Below are positions 20,243 through 31,201 of a stretch of 64,000 nt of DNA, in pieces. How positions within the stretch are numbered: position 1 is the stretch's first letter; the number at the start of each line of letters is the position of its first letter. A program made the translations under genes and the position numbers. Origin of the DNA: Selaginella moellendorffii (lineage: Eukaryota; Streptophyta; Lycopodiopsida; Selaginellales; Selaginellaceae); the NCBI RefSeq assembly GCF_000143415.4, contig NW_003314281.1, positions 1,558,983 to 1,622,982 of the forward strand. The letters are read 5' to 3'. The notes under the pieces are model-generated. The model was given only the letters and a program-made list of their open reading frames with translations, had not been told where the DNA came from and made no database searches.

Positions 20243-22159
20243 ATGGAGAGGGGGAAATGCCTGGAGCTCATCGAGAATTGCAAGGGCCTGGCGATGGCAC
20301 GGGAGATCCACGCGGGTATTCCAGGTAGCGCGCTCGCCACTGATGTCTATCTCTCGAACAAGCTGATTGAAATGTTTGGGAAATGCGGCGCCGTGGGTGC
20401 CGCGCAGGACATCTTCGAGGCGATGGGCAGCGGTGGCAGGGATTTGTTCTCGTGGGAGCTCATGCTCCACGCCTGCTCCAGGAATGGAGTCCTCCGCCAG
20501 GCGCAGGGATTGCTCGACCAGATGCCCAATCGGCGTCTCATGTGCTGGAATTCGCTGCTCGGGTCGCTGGCTCGCGATCGGAGGCCCCAAGAGGCGGCTC
20601 TTCTCTTCTGCACCATGCCGGAATGGGACCAGCTCTCCCTGAATTCTATTCTCTCGGCGTATGCCCAGAGTGGGCTTCTTGAGAGCTCAAAGCTCTTCTT
20701 CGATCGGATGCCCCAGCGCGATGTTGTCTCGTCCAATGCGATGCTTACTGCCTACATCGTCCGCAACCATCTCGAGGAAGCTACCGCATTCTACGATGCT
20801 ATGCCTGAAAGAACTCTAGTCTCCTCGACTGCTGTTCTTCAGGCGTATGCCCAAGGTGGGCATCTTGAACAAGCAAAGAGAGTGTTTGAGGGGATTCCAG
20901 AGATGGATGTCGTGTGCTCAACCGCGATGCTGGCCATATTCTCCGAGAATGGAATCGTGAGCGAGGCAAGAAGGATCTTCCACTCCATGCCACAGAAAAA
21001 TCTAGTCTGTTGGAATGCGATGCTCTCCGCCTACGCTCAAAACGGCCAAATCTCGGAGGCCAGGAGAACTCTTGAATTTGACATGCCACAGCACAACTTG
21101 GTGTCCTGGAACACGATGCTCGACGCTCTCGTGCAGCACGGCAAGCTGGAAGAAGCAAAGAGAGTGTTCGAGACAATGCCGGCGAGAAGCATCATCTCGT
21201 CGACGTCGATGGTGGCGGCGTATGCCCTCGAAGGGCATATCGACGAAGCCCAGCAAGTCTTCCACGCCATGCCCGAATGGGACGTGATCTCCTTCAACAC
21301 CATGATCGCGGGCTTCTCGCAGAACAAGCAGCTCTCGCGTGCCAAGCTCGCCTTCGATACCATGGACGAGAGAAACTCCTCGTCCTGGGACGCCATGCTA
21401 GCTGCGTACGCTCAAAACGGGCATGCCGGGGCAGCGGAGATCTTCTTCTCGAGGCTGCCGAGCCTGACAATCTTCTCGTGGAGCGCGCTGCTTGCCGGAT
21501 ATGCGCAGGACGGCAAATCCTCCATGGAAGCTCTCCTCCAGGCCTTCCATTCCGCGAGCCTTGTCATCGACACGCCCGATCCGACTTGCGTGGTCCTGGT
21601 GCTCACGGCGTGCAGCCGCACGGGCCAAGTTAGCCTGTGTCGGAGCTGCTTTGCGTCTGCGAGCTTGGATTTCCACCATAGCTCCACCCTGCAACACTAT
21701 TGCTGCATGGTGGACGTGCTGGGGCGATCGGGGCGTTTGGAGGACGCGGAGGAGCTCGTCAAAGCCATGCCGTTCGTTCCTGATGCTCTAGCATGGACTA
21801 CGCTACTTGGAGCTTGTAAATACCACAAGGATTTGGAAAGAGGGAGCCGGATTTTGGAGAGCGTGGTTAAACTAGACTACGCCAACGCAGGAGCGTTTGT
21901 GACACTGGCCAACATCTTCACTCTGAGGAAGAACGAACGATCAAAAATAGAGCGTTCGCATGCAACTAGGCAGGACTGTAAATGCCTTGCAATAGTTCAG
22001 CCTAAGTTAAATTCCTCGCACTTTCGACCAAACTCGGGTTCTTCAGGGCTGCAAATTTCTTGCCTCCTAAAATTCAAAACCGCGGCCCACACCAGGCTCT
22101 ACAGCCAGCGCCACTATTGTTCTAATTCGCACCACCTCGGAAGAAGAATACAGTGGTAA
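20243..22159 (+). CDS. PPR protein, S-repeat type with altered C-terminus
   Basis: A 638-residue intronless PPR protein beginning MERGKCLELIENCKGLAMAR, the standard lead-in of PLS-class proteins (C-x-x-L, then HA and LSNKLIEMFGKCG). About twelve S-type repeats follow (for example NLVSWNTMLDALVQHGKLEE), then L2/S2 (LQHYCCMVDVLGRSGRLEDA) and an E1-like stretch (DALAWTTLLGACKYHKDLER, GAFVTLANIFTLR). After ~residue 565 the sequence leaves the family: the last ~70 residues (KIERSHATRQDC to the end) resemble no E+ or DYW domain and probably come from a frameshift or fused DNA. One repeat has an extra residue (TLEFDMPQ). Predicted organellar RNA binder; no deaminase. A decayed sister copy lies at 17.6-17.9 kb. 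Confidence 0.85.
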   Translation: MERGKCLELIENCKGLAMAREIHAGIPGSALATDVYLSNKLIEMFGKCGAVGAAQDIFEAMGSGGRDLFSWELMLHACSRNGVLRQAQGLLDQMPNRRLMCWNSLLGSLARDRRPQEAALLFCTMPEWDQLSLNSILSAYAQSGLLESSKLFFDRMPQRDVVSSNAMLTAYIVRNHLEEATAFYDAMPERTLVSSTAVLQAYAQGGHLEQAKRVFEGIPEMDVVCSTAMLAIFSENGIVSEARRIFHSMPQKNLVCWNAMLSAYAQNGQISEARRTLEFDMPQHNLVSWNTMLDALVQHGKLEEAKRVFETMPARSIISSTSMVAAYALEGHIDEAQQVFHAMPEWDVISFNTMIAGFSQNKQLSRAKLAFDTMDERNSSSWDAMLAAYAQNGHAGAAEIFFSRLPSLTIFSWSALLAGYAQDGKSSMEALLQAFHSASLVIDTPDPTCVVLVLTACSRTGQVSLCRSCFASASLDFHHSSTLQHYCCMVDVLGRSGRLEDAEELVKAMPFVPDALAWTTLLGACKYHKDLERGSRILESVVKLDYANAGAFVTLANIFTLRKNERSKIERSHATRQDCKCLAIVQPKLNSSHFRPNSGSSGLQISCLLKFKTAAHTRLYSQRHYCSNSHHLGRRIQW

Positions 22160-23132
22160 ACACTTCAACGTAAGGGTCAAGTGGAACAATGTTGTTCGCT
22201 GTCGATAAGGGAAATCATGATTTTGAGACGGTACAAGTATTATCCTGTTGACAAGATCGACAGGAACACTCGCCACTCTCGTCCCAGAGGCCTGTTGGAA
22301 GCTGCCATAGAGGGACCAAGAGTGAGTTGTGCATTGCATCCATGTAGATTCCCGTGCTTCATAGTTGGGCACAAGTGGATTGAAGACAAATCATATGTAA
22401 ACGTAAAATGGTGAAATGAGGTAAACCAAAATTCTAATACAAGATTACTCCTTTACATTTAGGTAAGGTGAAAAATTTCACTATTTTACTTTACATTCAC
22501 CCAGTTATAGTTTTATATAGTTTTATATATATATAGCCCAACAAAAACGCATAAAATCCTATTTACATGGATGCAATGAATGATTCCTATCCCTTTGGTC
22601 CTTGTTGGAAGCTATGGTTGCACAAATATCACAGGTTGGATTTGCAGAGCGTTGATAACTTACCTCAGAGGTAAATGTAAAATCTATTACAAGTAGTCTT
22701 GGCATGCAATGTATTATTACCTCCTCACCAATTCACCATTTTACTTTACATTTACCTCCTCAAGATTATTGTAATACATGTTATGACAGCTTCCAAACAT
22801 CACGAGTTGGATTTGTAGAGCTTTGATAACTTCAAGCCTTTTAAAATATAAGGTGTGAGAGAAGGCTTGAAGTTATCAACCCTGATGTTTGTTGGAAGCA
22901 TAGCATGTGCTGCAAGTAATCTTGAGGCTTAAGTGCACGCAATGTATTAGACTTTTGGATTTGGACAACACTAATTTATATTTGATTTATATCCGGAAAT
23001 GGCATTTCAAAACAGAAATCAAGTCAGCGCTACAATGTAATCAAGATTAAGCTGTAAGATCTTTAAAACAGCATCGCTTGAAGACTTCAAGCTATGCGGA
23101 AAGCAATAAGGATTAAGCTCCAAGTTCAAGCT
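22160..23132. other. Intergenic DNA with a foldback repeat
   Basis: No gene seen. It contains the foldback at 22789-22899 (separate entry). A related half-copy of its left arm is at ~22607-22660 (GGTTGGATTTGCAGAGCGTT). Confidence 0.6.
22789..22899. repeat. Foldback/MITE-like inverted repeat
   Basis: Perfect 18-bp arms TTGATAACTTCAAGCCTT (22823-22840) and its reverse complement (22862-22879) around a 21-nt loop. Outer arms GCTTCCAAACATCA (22789-22802) and TGATGTTTGTTGGAAGC (22883-22899) pair with one 3-nt bulge. This gives a hairpin of ~111 nt with an asymmetric internal bubble. It could be a short MITE or a small-RNA precursor. Confidence 0.6.
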
Positions 23133-23927
23133 ATGGCGTTTCATTGCTCGATATTTCCGTTTCTCCTTTTATCTTTTCTCTCGATCCCAGCTCAATCATT
23201 CTCACTCAACACTTCAGATTACATGTACACTCACGATTGTCATGACTTGACAGCAGGTCGCACTCTCCTCCAAACTAGACCTGGAGTTCCAGGCATGGAT
23301 GTAAGTAGCCACCAAGGTAATGTTAACTGGCGGACTGCCTACAACAACGGTGCAAGGTTTGCATACATCAAGGCCACCGAAGGAACGGGATACACAAACC
23401 CATATTTTTCACAGCAGTATGTTGGTTCTTACCGCGCAGGTTTCATCCGTGGAGCATATCACTTTGGCCGTCCGGACATATCGAATGGTGCTACTCAGGC
23501 GACGTACTTCCTCAAAAACGGAGGTCGGTGGTCTTCCGATGGGCGAACACTTCCTGGAGCTTTGGATATTGAGTACAATCCATCTTGTGGAAGCTCTTGT
23601 ACTCCAGCGCAAAAATGTTACAACCTTAGAAAGCCAGAGTTGGGGAAGTGGATCCAGGACTTTGTGAACACTTACAGGAAAGGAACTGGAGTTTATCCAG
23701 TGATTTACAGCACTGCGGACTGGTATAACACATGCGTGGGGACTTATGGGGACTTTAGCAGTGTCTGCCCATTTTGGCTCGCTTGTTATTGTCCCAGGGT
23801 GATCACGTATCCTTACAACTGGAAAGTATATACGTTTTGGCAGTACGCCGACTCGGGAACATTTCCTGGCGATCAGAACGTGTTTAATGGGCCTTACTCT
23901 CAACTGCAGAAGCTCGCCAAAGGCTGA
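23133..23927 (+). CDS. GH25 muramidase (lysozyme), copy 1
   Basis: A 264-residue intronless secreted glycoside hydrolase family 25 lysozyme (N-acetylmuramidase cleaving peptidoglycan). Start at MAFHCSIFPF; the signal peptide ~1-22 has hydrophobic core SIFPFLLLSFLSIPA. The GH25 barrel runs from GVPGMDVSSHQGNVNW to the end: catalytic-site residues Asp56 (GMDVSS), Asp145 and Glu147 (GALDIEYNP), plus RGAYHFGRP, YPVIYSTADWYNTC and VYTFWQYAD. Extra Cys pairs (CGSSC, CYN, CVGTYGDF, CPFWLACYC) suit an extracellular enzyme. GH25 is a bacterial/fungal/phage family almost absent from plants; a bacterial-origin GH25 gene has been reported in Selaginella. The mirrored second copy is at 31202-31993; homology extends through the 3' flank to ~24036. 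An upstream in-frame ATG at 23094 is not conserved in copy 2. Confidence 0.93.
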   Translation: MAFHCSIFPFLLLSFLSIPAQSFSLNTSDYMYTHDCHDLTAGRTLLQTRPGVPGMDVSSHQGNVNWRTAYNNGARFAYIKATEGTGYTNPYFSQQYVGSYRAGFIRGAYHFGRPDISNGATQATYFLKNGGRWSSDGRTLPGALDIEYNPSCGSSCTPAQKCYNLRKPELGKWIQDFVNTYRKGTGVYPVIYSTADWYNTCVGTYGDFSSVCPFWLACYCPRVITYPYNWKVYTFWQYADSGTFPGDQNVFNGPYSQLQKLAKG

Positions 23928-24086
23928 TAATGTTGGATTGAAGTGCCCAGCTAGGATGATTACCTCGCGCAGACGCAGGGCGAACAGGGACGCGTTGTGA
24001 TCTGGAGGGTTGTATCCCGTTGCACTTACGCATTTTGTATATAAATACCCCCGTAAAGGTTAGTTTAATGCTGTGCCAGTGTAAAG

Positions 24087-24660
24087 ATGGAAAACTGTTT
24101 CCACCTTACTGCTTGTTTGGTTGACTCTCTAGCAGTGGAAAACCATCTACTAAAGATTGAGAAGGTGATTCCATTTGGCGGTGGAGCTTCACGACGACCA
24201 GTGGTTCCACCCATGGATGGATTTTATGATCTACGTTTTCATGGAAATGCGGGACAAGGCGCTTGGGGAGAAGAGTGTTGGAGCGGTGAACTTTGGGCTG
24301 GACAGTCTGGACGAAGGAGGAGTTCTCGGCCCGATCCGTCTCAAAGTGTTTGTGGACGCTTTTCACAAAATACCAAAGGAGATAGTGGTCCTGGGGCGTG
24401 TCCTGCAGGAAGGGAATGGAACTGTGTGGAAGTGCTGCATGCAGGCAAAAAAAGCCACACAAACCTCCACCAGCCCCCAGCCATGCCTTTGAGCTCTCAG
24501 AGGAACAGGAGAAAGAGTCAAGTCGAAGGCCCTGGAGGAGAGGACGGGTTTTAGCCGTGCTTCCAGTGTGTTGGATACCCCCCCAAACGGGAGGTATCTG
24601 CTTCTTGTGGAGACTGGCTGGTGTTTAGAGGGATGCTTCACTTCCGGAGGTTACCACGCA
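24087..24660 (+). other. Unidentified gene fragment
   Basis: Frame 24175-24492 encodes MAVELHDDQWFHPWMDFMIY then EMRDKALGE, GAVNFGLDSLDEGGVLGP and HKIPKEIVVLGRVLQEG, which looks protein-like in composition but I do not recognise it. It lies between muramidase copy 1 and its GDSL pseudogene, and is absent from the mirrored unit. Possibly one exon of a transposed gene. Confidence 0.3.
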
Positions 24661-24899
24661 AGGAGACTAATCCCAATGGGCAGTTTTTTCTATTCACAAA
24701 GATCAATTGCCAAATTTAAAAGAACTTAATCTCCCACGGCTCAACACTGTCTACCCTCTCGTCCAGGCAAAATGAGAGCACTATACGACAAACTTCAAAT
24801 ATCTAGAAGTAGAACACCCAGCCGTACAGGATCAAGGAGGAGGACCTCATGGACATTCTCATCTTAGGTGAGACATTTCCTGTCAATTAATTCGTTTTG

Positions 24900-25730
24900 C
24901 CAGGAGAGAGTTTTAGAATTCCATACGCTCCACCATATCTAGCCAACGCAGAGCGAAGGGATCTTAAAAGGTGTAAACTATGTTTCTGGTGGAGGAATCT
25001 GAGTTTTAACAATTTTTTTCCTCATAGTTTGTCTGACATAATTTGTCTGATCTAGACTGGAAGATTGTCGTTGTCAAAGCAACTTCTCTACTTTCAAAAC
25101 ACCATGCACGAGCTCAAATCCATGCTCGGCGAGGACGCTGCCCACCAGTACCTCGTAAAATCCATTTTTTCCGTCACCATCGGCGCAAATGACTACCTCT
25201 TGCCCGTTCCTCTCACCAAGGACTCTTTCCTCACGCCGCGCGCCTCAAGGACAAGCTCATCACGAACTTCCGGCAGCAACTCACAGTTAAGTCCATGCAA
25301 AGTTCTCGTGACCATCTAAAAGTTGCTGCTTTCCAGACGCTTTACAACTCGGGTGCTCGCAAGATCATTGTCGCGGGAGTTGGACCCATCGGCTGCATCC
25401 CATATCAGCTCACGCTCAATCTCCGGAGAGTTTGGAGCTGTGTACTGAGTCCCAACGCACTGGACTACAATTCGGCTCTGAGAGATCTCATCCTGGAACT
25501 CAGCTATTGATTCCATGGTTTTCTTCATTTTTCTAGATTGATTCCATGGTTTTTGTGTTGGGCTTTCTTTGGTTTTCTTGCTGCAGGGATTCTTCCCTTT
25601 GGCCCAAACATGCCAAGGATCCGTACCACCCCAGCGTGCGATTGTTTCGTCAATGGCGACGAACGAGACATCAACTTGGCAATCCCTTATGCCCGCATCC
25701 AAATCCCTCGGACATAATTGGGTATCTTCG
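24900..25730 (+). pseudogene. GDSL esterase pseudogene A
   Basis: DNA-level copy of the 11732-13063 gene from exon 2 to part of exon 5, with introns retained (the ~50-nt intron 3 is nearly identical). Defects: exon 2 is scrambled; exon 3 lacks 12 nt (loss of LNNY) and has a 1-nt deletion at CGCGCCTCAAGG; exon 4 diverges and ends in a stop (LSY, TGA 25508-25510); exon 5 is reduced to ~25587-25690. The exon 3-4 stretch is close to identical to the parent, so the duplication is recent. Confidence 0.85.
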
Positions 25731-25799
25731 CGCATTTCCGTGCCACTTGTCTGATTAATCTTCCGCTCTAATCTCCCCTGTTGACACCTCGGTAAAATC

Positions 25800-26128
25800 C
25801 CAACTGTTACCGACTTTCGGCAGCACAAACTAACACTAGCAACAATCGACCCCAGGAGATCGAGATCCTCAGCACGTTGATCGACACCTGGAGCAGTCTG
25901 TACCTTTCCTGAAAAGCCACAAGAGAACCAAAACCTACTCACAGTCACATCCATACCAATGATCCACTCCATTGGTCCGTAAAACCGGTCCAATCTCTTT
26001 CCCTTGGAGTAGAAATCCCACCAAGCATCAACCATCTCAATCTTCTCATGCTTGTGCTCAACCTCAAAACCCAGCACCTGGTTGTAAACCCATAGCTGAA
26101 GAGCCGGCATTTTTGGCTTGGCCATCAT
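25800..26128 (-). pseudogene. Fragment of an unidentified conserved protein, copy 1
   Basis: Minus strand reads LQLWVYNQVLGFEVEHKHEK then IEMVDAWWDFYSKGKRLD and RFYGPMEWIIGM. A second, diverged copy in the same orientation lies at 29855-30150. Both adjoin a GDSL exon-5 scrap. Amino-acid conservation between copies suggests it was coding, but I cannot name the family. Confidence 0.4.
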
Positions 26129-26149
26129 AGCACGGAAGTTATGCCGGAT

Positions 26150-26620
26150 ATCTCATCGTCGTCTGGTGCGTAGAAGAGAGCCCTCGGTTGCTCCAGCCCT
26201 AAGTTCCTCACGCCATAGAGGCGCTTCTAGTTCTTGGCGTGCTAGGTAACTCTTGTCCTCAACAAGACCTGGCATTTGTATTCACGTAGTTAGATTGAGA
26301 ACAGCTCGAGCACGTCTTCATAGCACGGATCACCTCCCAGGTGCAAGTACGCAGAAGCCATCTGGTCGAGTTCCAGTGCCAGGCCTTTGAGCCTCGTTGC
26401 CATTGCGGTCTTTGGAGAATGGCCACAAAGTATTCTCATGCAACTTGCCACGGAGGCCATAGAAACCTCATGGAGGCTCTGTCGTGTGCTACGTTGGGTC
26501 CTGTGGGATATAAGATTTGCAAATGGTTTTGAGCGCAGCACAGGCCTTGTTGCATTGGATGTGTGAACTTCTAGCAAAATGTCAATGGAAGTCAATAAAG
26601 GTCTCTTGACATCCGTTGAC
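26150..26620 (-). other. Unidentified coding-like remnant
   Basis: Minus-strand frame 26595-26290 contains SVASCMRILCGHSPKTAMAT and LKGLALELDQMASAYLHLGG. It vaguely recalls the region before a PPR DYW domain but lacks decisive motifs. Short similarity to ~51400-51480 (GTGGGATA...GCAGCACAGGCCTTG) suggests both are pieces of one dispersed sequence. Confidence 0.25.
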
Positions 26621-26894
26621 TAATAAAACGTATCCTCGACGGGGTTCTCAAGCTCACAGAAGGCAGAAACATTGGCAATGCTATATCAACATGTGTGCTT
26701 GGGCAAGAATATCATGTGATTATTTTGCCAGCATTTGTCTTGATCAGGCTTATATCTCTCCTTGGATGTATATTGCCTTCAACTCAACTTGTCATATAAC
26801 TATTATATATCCAGTGAGATCACACTATTTCTACAATCTCTCATGGGCCCAGATTTTAGGCTTTTTAAGCCTTGAAACATTTTTATTATTATTT

Positions 26895-28965
26895 TGTTGT
26901 GAATGTGATTGTGGGTATTAATAGTTATCTATCAGTGAGTTCTTTTAAATATTTTCTTTACTGCCACAATAGCAAAAAATTGATATTGTTAATTCCTTTT
27001 AGTCCTTTTTGTTCAAGTGTTAATAAATTGCATTTAGCATCTGTACTTAGCTGGATAAATCTAAAGTAGGAACTTTTATATGTTTCTTGTTGAGCATACT
27101 TGATTTGACTTTTAATTCTCTTTTGCTCTGTCTTGCATTGCCTTAGCAAGGACCCTTATGATATTAAGCTTAATCTTTTATTATTCACTGAGTGATAGTT
27201 TATTATTTCTACTAAGACACCCCATTCAATCCTAATGGCTATTTATGGAAAGTGTCTAGATAGATATATTTACGGAATATAAAAATTGTCCTAAATATGA
27301 TGGTGTTATTCCCATATCCAAATTCACATTTTAATGCCATTCCATATTTAATAAGTTTTTATAATTGTTTTAAAGACTAACTCTTGGATTAAGGTGAAAA
27401 CCCAAAACATACATTCCTTTGGGCTTCCAAATGTATAGTAGGGATAGTGGGTAGTTCAAGCATGGTTAATCAACCTAAGGTATAATTTAGCTCCTTACTT
27501 GTGTGCTTATCCTTGTTTTGCATCTAACTTGGGTTTAAACCTAAATTCTATACCATATTAGTTGATAGAGCATCTATATCCTTGTGTTAAGCCATTGGTA
27601 AAGATAGCCAAACATTATTGCCGTGCTCTCTTATAAACTTTTTTTATACTGGAATAAAGGTAGCGTGAATGTAAGTTTGAGGTTTAGTCAAATTGACATA
27701 TAAAAGAGAATTATGAAGGATAAAGGATCAAACACGTAAATTATTTTTTCATTCTCAAGAAATGATTTGCAATGAAGTGTGATTTCATTACTTATTTCAC
27801 ATCATATGGTCGGAGTCTCTATTTCGATGCATGTTGATTATGATAGTCTTACAAATGATGAGTCATAAGATAGATAGTGGTGAAGTGTTAAATTATTTTG
27901 TTTAGACTTGTTATTAGAAGGCTTGGTTGCGATGTTCAATTTTTTTCTAAGGAAAGTTTTTTATTGCTTTTTGAGTAGCTTAGTATTGGATTAGTTTTGA
28001 GTTTGGTTAGAAAAAGAGTGGCATGAGCTTGTCTATGTTGTAAGCAAAATTTGTGGTTAAATGTTGTAAATCTCTATTAATGAAGTGTAGCATTTATGTT
28101 GCATTTTTTTTATTAGAGTAGACACTTTATAAATTTTTAAAGTAATAATGTGGGCTAGTTCATGGAGCTCGATTGATGATTAAATCATTATGATTTTTAT
28201 ATTATATACTAATGATTGTGAGCAATGTGTTTACAAAGTTATTTGGTCAAAAAATAATCAACCCCAAAATGGTTAATAGTGAAGCTAGTCTATTTATATA
28301 TAGGAGTAGCTTTGATTGGATTCTCAAAAATTATCCATTATACTAAGCTTATGTTTTGGTACCTTAGTTCCTTCAATTTGCCTATTTGTTATAATTTATT
28401 GGTGAATCTGTTAGTACTTGGAATATTGTTGGATGGAGAAAGTTTGTGGTTGAGGCATTGACATTGTTAGCACTTGTGTTAGTGGAAGTAGCATTATTAC
28501 ATTAAGTGATGAAAAGTTCTCCTTAAAACTTAAATTTTTATGTCATTTTTATTGTTAGTGTTTTGGCTTCAAATTGAATTTTGAAAGTGATTGAAAAAGA
28601 GTGTTAATGCAATATAAATATCAAAAGAAATGATCTTCATGATCAAGTCTTGAGTATTTATTTTTAGTTCACATTTTATGAATATTGATGTTGGATTCAT
28701 TGTTTTCATCTTTGTATATATAACAAGTCTAATTACCCAATTTTGTTGGATAATACTCACTAAAATATATTTCTCTAATACTAAATGTAGCACACATAAG
28801 TTTTCCCTGTAATGTTTTACCATATGGAGTAAAACTTAAACCTTAAACAACTAGGCTAAGGACTCAATTATAAATTTAGTGTTTAGGTTTTATGAAGGTA
28901 AACTGAAATGTGGTTGTTAGTTGCTTTGCAATTAGTAATTGTTCATAGACTTCTTTATCAAAACT
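26895..28965 (+). mobile_element. Truncated copy of the large LTR element
   Basis: Starts TGTTGTGAATGTGATT, the LTR 5' end. The LTR is followed to ~27605, then jumps to internal sequence (ATTGCCGTGCTCTC, equivalent to ~41308), a deletion of roughly 1.1 kb covering the LTR 3' part and primer site. Internal sequence continues to ~28960. Strong AT bias suggests decay by cytosine deamination. Confidence 0.7.
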
Positions 28966-28989
28966 AGTTAAGCAAAATGTCAATGCCTA

Positions 28990-29555
28990 AAATTTTCACT
29001 GAGTACTATTGGATTTTCCAACTAACATTCCACAACCTTTGCATTTCAATGGATTTTCCACCCAGAAGAATCATCCACAAGCCCGGCTATGGATGGATTG
29101 CTCCAGCTGACCAACTCACCCTTGTGTCGACTATAATGCTCAATCCTGGGAAAGATCCCAAAGTCTGAGATCATGGACAAAAAGTCTCGGCAGTACTGCT
29201 CAAGCTAGCTCACTGCTGATGCTAGAATTGTCATGAAGATGGTCTCGTCTGGCTTGAAAGCAAGCAAGATCATCTCTCAAAAGAGATCCAGTGCCTTGCT
29301 CACGTGTCCGTTCTGGACATAGGCTGCAATGATCAAACTCCATGTCGTGACCTCCTGCTACTTTTCAAATCGCTCAAATGCTGTTCTTGAGGATTGAACG
29401 TAGCCATGCTGTGCAAGCGCCAAGATCACGGTGCTGAGAGCTACTTGGTTGCGATCTGGCATTGTCTCATAGATGTCCCTGGCACTTGCAAGCTGGCCAT
29501 CCTGTGCATAAGCTTGCATCATCACAATGATGTCACAGCGACTCCCAGTTTCCAC
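28990..29555 (-). pseudogene. PPR pseudogene fragment
   Basis: Minus strand reads METGSRCDIIVMMQAYAQDG, QLASARDIYETMPDRNQVAL, VILALAQHGYVQSSRTAFER, then after stops TWSLIIAAYVQNGHVSKALD and LAFKPDETIFMTILAS. This is a PLS-type PPR array broken by several stop codons and frameshifts. Confidence 0.75.
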
Positions 29556-29787
29556 TACGAGATATGGGGATTGCGTGAGAAACTGTGCTCTCTTCTACGA
29601 GCCAGATGAGTATCCGGCTGATGAGATATCGGGCATTACTTCCCTTATGCTTGGTAACTCGTTGGATCTCATGCCTTGCGATTCTTCCGAGTAGGTGGGG
29701 AGTCCATCTTCGACTTGGCACTCACCCATCTCTGGGAACTGTGCTTGAAGTTGAAGAAAGTGTTGGGCATCGCGGCGAGGAGGAATG

Positions 29788-29848
29788 CGGCGGGATTGGA
29801 GGGCCGTACAAGGGGATTCTTCCCTGTGGCCCAAACGTGCCCGTGTGA
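29788..29848 (+). pseudogene. GDSL exon-5 scrap
   Basis: About 59 bp (GCGGGATTGGAGGGCCGTAC to CCCGTGTG) nearly identical to 12867-12925 of the functional GDSL gene, in + orientation, opposite to the adjoining GDSL pseudogene B. It abuts the second copy of the unidentified fragment. Confidence 0.75.
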
Positions 29849-29854
29849 CGCCTG

Positions 29855-30150
29855 GAGCAGTCGGTACCTTTCCTATAAAGCCACAAGAGAAAAAAACCCC
29901 CTGTCAAGGTCACTGTGCGTGAACGGGCCAACCCGATACATTGCTCCCGCAGAGGGCATACCAATGATCCACTCCATCGGTCCGTAGAACCTCTCGTCCA
30001 ATCTCTTTACCTTGGAGTAGAGATCCCGCCAAGCGTCAACCATCTCAATCTTCTCACGCTTTGTGCTCAACCTCAAAAGCCAGCACCCGGTTGTAAACCC
30101 ATAGCTGAAGATCTGGCCTCTTTGGCTTGGCCGTAGTTCTTGATCTATCC
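29855..30150 (-). pseudogene. Fragment of an unidentified conserved protein, copy 2
   Basis: Direct-repeat partner of 25800-26128. Minus strand reads EKIEMVDAWRDLYSKVKRLD then ERFYGPMEWIIGMPSAGAMY. A frameshift sits between VEHK and EKIEM. It retains a longer C-terminal side (GAMYRVGPFTHSDLDRG) than copy 1. Confidence 0.4.
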
Positions 30151-30930
30151 ATAACGTTCGATCGCTCGTCTCGAAGCCTTTAAACACAAGAAAACCATGG
30201 AATCAATCGAGAAAAGAATTAGAAAAACTATGGAATCAATCGAGAAACGAATGAGTTTTTCTTGTTGGTGATGACATCACAGACAACGTTGTAAGCGTTT
30301 GCGTAGGAGAACATCGATCCGGGGAGTTTGGAGTTGAGTTCCAGGATGAGATCTCCCAGAGCCGAGTTGTAGTCCAGTGCAAGCTTGTTGGCACTCGGAA
30401 CACAGTTCCCATCTCTCCGGAGATTGAGCGTGAGCTGATATGGGATGCAGCCGATGGGTCCAACTCCCGTGACAATGATCCTGCGAGCACCCAAGTTGTA
30501 AAGCGTCTGGAAAGCAGCAACTTTTAGATGATCACGAGAACTTTACATGGACTTAACTGTGAGTTGCTGCCTGGAAGGCGTGCGGCGTGAGGAAAGAGTC
30601 CTAGGTGAGAGGAACGGGCAAGAGATAGTCATTGGCACCGATGGTGACGCAAAAAATGGATTTTACGAGGTACTGGTGGGCAGACTCCTCACGAAACATG
30701 GACTTGAGCTTGCGCGTGGTGTTTTGGAAGTAGAGAAGTTGCTTTGACAACGACAATCTTCCAATCTAGATCACAAGAGCAAATCACAAACTATGAGGAA
30801 AAAACTTGGAAAAACTCACGAAGATCCTTCCGGTCTCCACGATTCCTCCACGCATAGTTCACACCTTTGGGTGCTACATACGGTGGAGCATATCGAATTC
30901 CAAAACTCTGGCCTGGCAAAACGAATTAAT
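30150..30930 (-). pseudogene. GDSL esterase pseudogene B
   Basis: Inverted partner of pseudogene A, downstream of muramidase copy 2. Minus strand carries exon 2 remains (~30925-30820), exon 3 remains (~30745-30545) with an in-frame TAG after PVPLT and an internal deletion, a well-kept exon 4 (30516-30258: IIVTGVGPIGCIPYQLTLNL, PGSMFSYANAYNVV), and the first bases of exon 5 (~30180). No block I or block V remains, so it is non-functional. Confidence 0.85.
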
Positions 30931-31201
30931 TGACAGAAAATGTCTCAAGAGCGCTGAGTTTTTGTTGCCTGCATGCAAATTCCACATTAGGGCAAATGAA
31001 TGTTGAGACTCACCAAACAAGCAGTAAGAAAGCACACTTTGTTTTCCTTCTGTCATGGCATGGTATTATTGAAAACATTCAACTAACTCAAAATTATGCG
31101 TAAGTGCAACGGGATACAACCCTCCAGATCACAACGCGTCCCTGTTCGCCCTGCGTCTGCGCGAGGTAATCATCCTAGCTGGGCACTTCAATCCAACATA
31201 A

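Noticed and set aside
24900-25730. A second functional GDSL gene
   Set aside because: Frameshift in exon 3, stop in exon 4, no block I or block V.
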